Origin: Aminipila sp051883075
Lineage (GTDB): Bacteria > Bacillota > Clostridia > Peptostreptococcales > Anaerovoracaceae
DNA: 35,575 nucleotides
Direction of reading: 5' to 3'
Assembly (NCBI GenBank): GCA_051883075.1
Contig: JBJETA010000136.1
Location: 1-35,575, forward strand
The translations under genes were made by a program, and so were the position numbers. Positions 30,645-35,575 of this stretch are shown here, one piece after another. The number at the start of each line of letters is the position of its first letter. The stretch's first letter is position 1. A model generated the notes under the pieces. It was not told the origin of the DNA and made no database searches. It was given only the letters and a program-made list of their open reading frames with translations.

Positions 30645-31205
30645 TAACAAAAGCTCCTTCGCCGTTTCCCATGCCTGTTCTGCACACTGCCTGTTGAAGT
30701 TTTCCGAAAAAGAGTCCATAAATCCATGCTTTGCTTCAAGCTTTAATAATTTTAAGTTTTCCTTATCCTTTAGCTTTAAAATTACTTCATCAACATTAAA
30801 AGAATCCTCCGAAGCAAAAATTAAAGCTGTTGGACACACAGGATTTAAGTCGGTGTAGTCTCTGATACGCGAACCGTAGTATCCTGCAATACCGTCGCAC
30901 AGAGTGTTCTCACAGCATCTCCACGCAATGGTAGCACCTATGCTGAAACCCACAATAAATACCTTTTCGTATTTTTTTTTCAGCTCACCCAGAAGCTTCT
31001 CTATGTCTTTATAAACATCAAAGCCTATTTTTTCTGTAAAATGTTCATATGCCTTTTGGGATTCCCGGTACGGAAATGGCTGCCGGCCCGTCAGATTCGG
31101 ACAGCAGACATCAAATCCCATAGTCCTTATATTTTCACATGCATTTTCAATAAACTGATTCACCCCATAAATCTCATGGAGGACAATTACTGCCTGTTTG
31201 GTCAT
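30642..31205 (-). CDS. Dienelactone-hydrolase-like alpha/beta hydrolase
   Basis: This 187-residue protein has the dienelactone hydrolase fold. The opening VIVLHEIYGVN carries the family's HE motif, the nucleophile elbow is GFSIG (Ser88), an acidic residue lies in FASEDSFN (Asp134), and the catalytic histidine is in KHGFMDSF (His160). In dienelactone hydrolase itself the nucleophile is Cys; here it is Ser, as in many esterase-type members. It is soluble and probably hydrolyses an ester or lactone. It lies 32 bases after the EFR1 gene on the same strand, with GAGG upstream of the ATG. The substrate is unknown. Confidence 0.87.
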   Translation of the reverse strand: MTKQAVIVLHEIYGVNQFIENACENIRTMGFDVCCPNLTGRQPFPYRESQKAYEHFTEKIGFDVYKDIEKLLGELKKKYEKVFIVGFSIGATIAWRCCENTLCDGIAGYYGSRIRDYTDLNPVCPTALIFASEDSFNVDEVILKLKDKENLKLLKLEAKHGFMDSFSENFNRQCAEQAWETAKELLL

Positions 31206-31237
31206 TTTTATTACAGCCTCAATTCCATTAGTTTTAA

Positions 31238-31996
31238 CTAACTGTATTTTTCATATCTGCATTGCTCTTTTACTTCTTTCCCCAAAAGTGTGATTGCTTT
31301 TTCAGGGCAATGACTAATACATCGATAACACATAGTGCACTTTTTATCTGCAGCTGCCCTGCCGTCTTGAATCAGAATATTTTTCATAGGGCATAAAGAA
31401 ACACATAAACCACATCCAGTGCATTTTTCACTGATTTTTAACTTATCCGTATATCCTGTTGTCTTTCTGTAAAACCAGAGTCGTTGTCCAAAAAGCCCTA
31501 TCATATGAGAAAAAAATGTTATGCCCTCTTTTGGATATCTTCCCTGCCTTATCTCCTGAGCAGCAAGTTCTATCTTTCTATCGGCTTGGACAACTATTTC
31601 CCTGTTTTGTTCAATAGTTTTTTTCAAAAGCTTACTGTCGCAAACCGAATCCGGCATTTTTATATGGATTCCACCCAGAATAACTGCCCCGTATTTTTTT
31701 AACAGTCTTGCAGTACATCCGGCACCATCCCCACTAAAAGCACCCATTGTAGCAACACATAATATTTTTTTGCCGTTCCACAATGATTTATTTCTGCTTA
31801 TGAAATCTCTGACCATATAAGGTGTATTTGAATACTGTATCGGATAACCGAGTATTATTGTACTGTTTTTTCTGATTTCTTCAATAATGCCGCTATCCTC
31901 TAAGGGCATAGTCTTTGCAGAAGAATCCAATAGACTTGTTAATTTTTCAATACAATGTTTCGTATTCCCTGTCCCGCTTAAATATATTCCAATCAT
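31238..31996 (-). CDS. EFR1-type flavodoxin-ferredoxin fusion protein
   Basis: This 252-residue protein joins an N-terminal flavodoxin domain to a C-terminal two-cluster ferredoxin. The FMN phosphate loop is SGTGNTKH (7-14). The two 4Fe-4S motifs are CTGCGLCVSLCP (Cys192, 195, 198, 202) and CTMCYRCISHCP (Cys220, 223, 226, 230). EFR1-family proteins are common in anaerobic Firmicutes and are expected to shuttle low-potential electrons; specific partners are unknown. ATG 31996 has AAGGGG seven to eight bases upstream. It lies 22 bases after the ABC permease gene and 32 before the dienelactone-hydrolase-like gene, so these may be co-transcribed. Confidence 0.92.
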   Translation of the reverse strand: MIGIYLSGTGNTKHCIEKLTSLLDSSAKTMPLEDSGIIEEIRKNSTIILGYPIQYSNTPYMVRDFISRNKSLWNGKKILCVATMGAFSGDGAGCTARLLKKYGAVILGGIHIKMPDSVCDSKLLKKTIEQNREIVVQADRKIELAAQEIRQGRYPKEGITFFSHMIGLFGQRLWFYRKTTGYTDKLKISEKCTGCGLCVSLCPMKNILIQDGRAAADKKCTMCYRCISHCPEKAITLLGKEVKEQCRYEKYS

Positions 31997-32018
31997 TTTT
32001 TATACCCCTTTTATTCTT

Positions 32019-34814
32019 TCATAGTTTATTTATGTCAGCCAGTTTAAATCCTGAAATTTTGCGAAGAGCCAGCGAACATAGCACCACAGCCAGAAGACCG
32101 CTTGCACCTGCACCTATTGCACATGCTGTCCAGTCTATTCCCTTTACGAAATATGCCATATCAGCCTCCAAGGTCATTATCGTAACATTTCCCATAATAA
32201 CACCGAAAATCACTCCTAAAACTATACCGACAATGGTAAGTACCGTGGTATCACGGTATATGTACTGTCTTGCATCACTTATGGAGAAACCGTTAATCAT
32301 CAGAATAATCAGTTCCTTCTTCTTTTCATCTATAAATACCGTATACAGGTCAAACAGCACTATGATTGCCATCATTACTGACAGCACCAGATACACAGCT
32401 ACTACGGCCCCTGCAATATTTGAAAAGTTGTTAAACACATCAAAGGCAGCCTGATAATCATCCTTTACCATGCGCACAGCCTTAATTGGAGACAAAGCCT
32501 GCTTTATTTCCGTTACAGTCAAATCACCGGAATCAACAAGGAAAGCATTTGGGACGGCTTCACTTCCAAAGACTTCAGCATATGCATCTCTGCTCATGAC
32601 AATCTGGTTACTGAACAGGTAATGATTGAAAAATCCCTGGATTGTAAATTGAAGCATCTGACCCTCGCTGTCCATTATTTCAATTTTATCCCCCGGTTCA
32701 GCATCAAAGTGAGAATTATACGCCCTGCTTACCCAGATTCCATCCGGGTATTCTTCATCTGCAATTCTTCCCTCGTCATTTAGATGTACAAATGAATCAT
32801 AATTATCCTCAAATGGTACAGTAACAGTTACCGAGTCCTGATTTCCATCCGGTTTGATAAGCTTAAAAGGTGATGAATATACGGATGTACTCTCTGTTCC
32901 AAGCTCATCCAGTACATTCTGAATGTCCTTCTGAGAGTCCTTAACTTTTGCATTGTAACGTACAATTGTATCATAGCTATATACATCCCTATACTGCCAT
33001 TTAAAGCTTTTTTGTATGTTATTGTCCATGGTAACAGCTGTGACAATAAGAGCAGTGCAACCTGCTACGCCTATAATCGTGCCGAAAACCCGTCGTTTAT
33101 CATTAATACAGTTATTGATTACAGTCTTTGTTAAAAGAGGAAGGCTCTGCCAAAATCTCCACTTTTCAAAGAACCTTGGTTTAGCTGTAGGTGGTTTTTC
33201 GCCCTTCAGCAGTTCTACCGCCTGTTGCTTAAGTATATTGCGGCATGCCAGCCAGGTAGTCATCAGTATAAGTACCATTTCAGCTGCAATAACTATTGCT
33301 CCCTGTCCAAAGGAGAAATACGGAGCATATACACCCATGATAAACTGTTTTCCTATGGTCTTTGCAAGAAGCTTCTCTATGCCGAGGGTTCCCATTAGAA
33401 GGCCCAGAACGCCTCCTGTAAATACAGCCATTCCGGAATATGCCAGATAACTGAGTGTAATTTCATTTTTAAGCAGTCCTAAAGCTTTTTTAGTGCCTAT
33501 AGACACAATCTGATCCCTTACTATACGTGAAATTGACGAATAGCTTACCAAAAGACCTATGATTATGAAAAGAGCAGCCATACTGAAGCGCAAGTTGTCG
33601 GTAAGATCACAATACTGCTTCACAATCATTTGTCCGCCATTGTACTGACGTGAAATAACGGTCCAGTCATAATCCTTTATTTTATCAAGCTTTTTTCTAT
33701 AGCTTTCAAGGGTTTTCATACCATTGTCATACTTTTCCTTAGAAGCTTCAAGCTCCAAGGCTTTATCAGACAACTTCTTTTCCCCTTCCTTAATCTGTTT
33801 CAGGGCTTTTTCAAGCTTTGCTGCTCCGGAATAATACTGCTTCCATCCTTCCTTCAGCTCATTTTCCTTCTGTTCAAGCTTAGTCTTTGCTACCTTGAGC
33901 TTCATGTCCGTTTCTGCTATTGCTTCATCCATATCTGACAGCACCTGCTCGCGGTACGTGTCTTTCAATTCCTGACTTTCATTCCAAGCTTCTTCGGTAA
34001 CATTTTCGTTTATATAGTCCAAAGTTTCATTGAGCTTGTCCAGTTTTTCTGAACTAAGCTCCTTCGCATAAGCATCCTTGTAATACTCATTCAGCTGCTC
34101 GTTTATATTGGGAAGCTCATCCAATTGCACATTCATATTTGAATACTCATCCAGCTGCTCGTTCATATCTGTAATATCATCATAAGTAAGAATATCCTCT
34201 TCCAGCTTCTGACGATTTTCCTTCATTTTTTCATAGGACACAACAGCCTTGTCGTATTTTTGCTTGGCATCATCATACTTCTGCTGCCCTTCAGTCAGCA
34301 TTACATAGCCCTCTTCTAATTTTTTCTTATTGGCTTCATACTCTGCTTTTCCTTTTTCCAGAGCCTCCATTCCGCTCTTAAGCTTTTCTTCACTTGCTTC
34401 AATTTTTCCCTTGGCATCTGTCAGCTTTGCTTCGGCCTTGCTGATTTTCTCCTGCATCTGACTCAAGATGCTTCCGTACCTTTCCTCTGCCAGACTGTCT
34501 CCAAGAGCCGATATCTCATCGCTAAGGTCTTTTACACCATTTTTATACTCAATATCTGATGTATATAATCCACGAAGGCTGTCGCTTCTGATGTATGCAA
34601 GAACCTCTCCCGGATATGCGGAAGAGTCAAAGCTTTCCGGCGCAGTAAAAGCCAGACACTGAATATATCCCGAACCGATATTGGCAAATCCATAAGACGA
34701 AAGATTATACGAAACATGCGCCGGGCTATCCACCAGTGCTGTAACGGTAAATTCATCACAGGTAAGGTAAGTCATTCCGTCACCCTTGCCGGAATCGTGT
34801 TTAAAAGTTACCAT
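32019..34814 (-). CDS. Large FtsX-like ABC permease, main part after an in-frame amber codon
   Basis: This 931-codon frame continues the 34839-35252 gene across one TAG. It holds the rest of the first extracytoplasmic domain, a long coiled coil (about residues 90-400), two FtsX-type membrane cores, and a final four-helix membrane bundle. A first FtsX core is around LRFSMAALFIIIGLLVSYSS, and a second is near ILMINGFSISDARQYIYR. Such permeases with an ATPase of the LolD/MacB type export or pull lipids or peptides in the envelope; the substrate is unknown. ATG 34814 lacks a good ribosome site and would begin mid-domain, so this is probably not a separate gene. With readthrough the whole protein would be about 1,077 residues. 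Function of the split gene is doubtful. Confidence 0.85.
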   Translation of the reverse strand: MVTFKHDSGKGDGMTYLTCDEFTVTALVDSPAHVSYNLSSYGFANIGSGYIQCLAFTAPESFDSSAYPGEVLAYIRSDSLRGLYTSDIEYKNGVKDLSDEISALGDSLAEERYGSILSQMQEKISKAEAKLTDAKGKIEASEEKLKSGMEALEKGKAEYEANKKKLEEGYVMLTEGQQKYDDAKQKYDKAVVSYEKMKENRQKLEEDILTYDDITDMNEQLDEYSNMNVQLDELPNINEQLNEYYKDAYAKELSSEKLDKLNETLDYINENVTEEAWNESQELKDTYREQVLSDMDEAIAETDMKLKVAKTKLEQKENELKEGWKQYYSGAAKLEKALKQIKEGEKKLSDKALELEASKEKYDNGMKTLESYRKKLDKIKDYDWTVISRQYNGGQMIVKQYCDLTDNLRFSMAALFIIIGLLVSYSSISRIVRDQIVSIGTKKALGLLKNEITLSYLAYSGMAVFTGGVLGLLMGTLGIEKLLAKTIGKQFIMGVYAPYFSFGQGAIVIAAEMVLILMTTWLACRNILKQQAVELLKGEKPPTAKPRFFEKWRFWQSLPLLTKTVINNCINDKRRVFGTIIGVAGCTALIVTAVTMDNNIQKSFKWQYRDVYSYDTIVRYNAKVKDSQKDIQNVLDELGTESTSVYSSPFKLIKPDGNQDSVTVTVPFEDNYDSFVHLNDEGRIADEEYPDGIWVSRAYNSHFDAEPGDKIEIMDSEGQMLQFTIQGFFNHYLFSNQIVMSRDAYAEVFGSEAVPNAFLVDSGDLTVTEIKQALSPIKAVRMVKDDYQAAFDVFNNFSNIAGAVVAVYLVLSVMMAIIVLFDLYTVFIDEKKKELIILMINGFSISDARQYIYRDTTVLTIVGIVLGVIFGVIMGNVTIMTLEADMAYFVKGIDWTACAIGAGASGLLAVVLCSLALRKISGFKLADINKL
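34081..34170. repeat. Three 30-bp tandem repeats inside the permease coiled coil
   Basis: Three head-to-tail 30-bp units (34081-34110, 34111-34140, 34141-34170) encode decapeptides of the form NMNEQLDEYS, NMNVQLDELP, NINEQLNEYY. They lengthen the coiled-coil stalk in-frame. They are coding, not CRISPR: no spacers separate them. Confidence 0.85.
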
Positions 34815-34838
34815 GTCTCCTGTTTTTATGCCATGACT

Positions 34839-34841
34839 CTA
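34839..34841 (-). other. In-frame amber stop codon interrupting the ABC permease
   Basis: The minus-strand codons are GCA-TAG-AGT-CAT-GGC in phase with both halves. Before it the protein reads IALNRSWA, and after it SHGIKTGDMVTFK, the normal continuation of an FtsX domain. A single base change from CAG, AAG or GAG could explain it. Confidence 0.9.
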
Positions 34842-35252
34842 TGCCCAGCTTCTGTTAAGCGCTATCTCTCCTGCTTTCTCAGGAAGGGTTCCGTCAACAT
34901 TAATCGGAGTATTTATATTATCCATCAGTGACATAACCTTGGTAACATAATCTTTACCATTGTGTTTAAGCATCTGCACGGATGTGAAGGTGGTTTCAAG
35001 CTCATCAACACCTTCTATCTCCCTGATTTTTCCCATATCCTCATCTGTCAGGCCATTTGGAAACACCACTTCAATATCGTAAAGGCCGCCTTCCTCATAC
35101 ACCATGTCTGCAGCCCTCTGAAGAGCCGGGGAAGTCCAGCTTATACCTGCAAAAACACCAACGCTCAAAACAACAAAAAGCATTATTGCGCAGAAAGACA
35201 TAAGGGTTGCCTTAATATTGCTGAAAAGTTCTATTATCTGCATTTTCTTCAT
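34839..35252 (-). CDS. FtsX-like ABC permease, N-terminal part before an amber codon
   Basis: This 137-codon frame carries the start of the large permease: a membrane helix (about 15-37, FCAIMLFVVLSVGVFAGI) and the first part of the extracytoplasmic MacB-like domain (YDIEVVFPNGLTDEDMGKI). It ends at TAG 34839-34841, directly before residues that continue the same domain in-frame. ATG 35252 is nine bases after the ATPase gene. As it stands, this piece has no transport core and would be non-functional alone. Confidence 0.85.
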   Translation of the reverse strand: MKKMQIIELFSNIKATLMSFCAIMLFVVLSVGVFAGISWTSPALQRAADMVYEEGGLYDIEVVFPNGLTDEDMGKIREIEGVDELETTFTSVQMLKHNGKDYVTKVMSLMDNINTPINVDGTLPEKAGEIALNRSWA

Positions 35253-35261
35253 AGTATCACC

Positions 35262-35575
35262 CTACCCAACCAAATCTTCCGCATGAGCACGGTGTCTGTT
35301 TACAGTCACCTCATACATACGTCCGTTTCGCATATGAACAACCCTGTCAGCCATACGGCTTATTTCCTCATTGTGAGTTACCATGACAAGGGTAGCTCCT
35401 GATTCAACTATACGTTCCATAACAGACAATACTTCGATGCTGGTAGTATAATCAAGTGCAGCCGTAGGCTCATCTGCCAAAATCAGCTTTGGCTTTTTGA
35501 CAAGCGCTCTTGCTATGGAAACTCTCTGCTGCTGGCCTCCTGAAAGCTGAGACGGATAATTGTTTTTCCTCTCCG
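35262..35575 (-). CDS. ABC transporter ATPase, C-terminal part (cut by the window edge)
   Basis: The frame runs in from the right edge and shows 103 residues of a nucleotide-binding domain. It has the ABC signature LSGGQQQRVSIARAL, Walker B with D-loop LILADEPTAALD, and the H-loop VTHNEE. The N-terminal Walker A lies outside the window. The short gap of nine bases to the permease gene and the MacB/LolD-like sequence show that the two form one transporter. The end of the protein is EDLVG. Confidence 0.93.
   Translation of the reverse strand, partial: ERKNNYPSQLSGGQQQRVSIARALVKKPKLILADEPTAALDYTTSIEVLSVMERIVESGATLVMVTHNEEISRMADRVVHMRNGRMYEVTVNRHRAHAEDLVG

Noticed and set aside
34081..34170. CRISPR-like repeat array
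   Set aside because: Units are adjacent with no spacers, stay in-frame and encode part of a coiled coil.
34839..34841. Pyrrolysine or other programmed readthrough at the amber codon
   Set aside because: Pyrrolysine is tied to methylamine methyltransferases and its own tRNA and synthetase, none of which is here. A nonsense mutation or sequence error is simpler.

Overview
The window looks like chromosomal DNA from an obligately anaerobic Clostridia-type Firmicute. The evidence is strong Shine-Dalgarno sites (GGAGG-type), TTG/GTG starts alongside ATG, tightly packed minus-strand operons, A/T-rich intergenic regions with TTGACA/TATAAT-type promoters, an anaerobe-type biotin synthase, EFR1-type ferredoxin/flavodoxin and NhaC genes, and Firmicute-style TPP, cobalamin, BirA and CsoR control elements. 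I cannot name the species. No tRNA, rRNA, CRISPR array, insertion sequence or prophage was seen.

Layout: (1) 1-3238: the start of an unidentified gene, then a copper operon csoR-copA behind a promoter with a perfect CsoR-type palindrome. CopA has an extra C-terminal heavy-metal-binding domain that could also be made alone from an internal start. (2) 3266-12858: a seven-gene minus-strand operon (lipoprotein, VTC domain, DUF4956, CotH kinase, a glycosidase-like membrane protein, HEAT protein, GT2 glycosyltransferase), probably read through into an EamA transporter. (3) 13098-15432: a flavodoxin-fold oxidoreductase, an NhaC antiporter and an orphan LytTR response regulator divergent from nhaC. 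(4) 16171-18397: an autoregulated PadR operon with membrane, TPR and ASCH proteins. (5) 18433-21733: a MATE exporter, and divergently bioB-bioY under a BirA operator. (6) 21762-26151: a TPP-riboswitch-controlled thiamine salvage operon thiM-thiE-HAD-thiD-cytX. (7) 26185-28995: DAHP synthase, and divergently an AzgA-type purine-base permease under a cobalamin riboswitch. (8) 28995-35575: a diguanylate cyclase, a decayed MATE gene, a dienelactone-hydrolase-like enzyme, an EFR1 ferredoxin protein, and an ABC exporter whose large permease gene is interrupted by one amber codon.

Two systems deserve most attention. The first is the operon at 4173-12803. It joins a processive-type membrane glycosyltransferase to two predicted phosphotransfer modules (CotH and VTC), a DUF4956 membrane protein, and two TIM-barrel-like surface proteins, one of which seems to have lost its catalytic glutamates. 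Together they suggest assembly and possibly phosphate decoration of an unidentified surface polymer. The second is the cobalamin riboswitch in front of a nucleobase permease, which suggests import of a lower-ligand base for a cobamide. Vitamin salvage is a theme of the right half: thiamine precursors, biotin and probably a cobamide base are each handled by a transporter under vitamin-responsive control.
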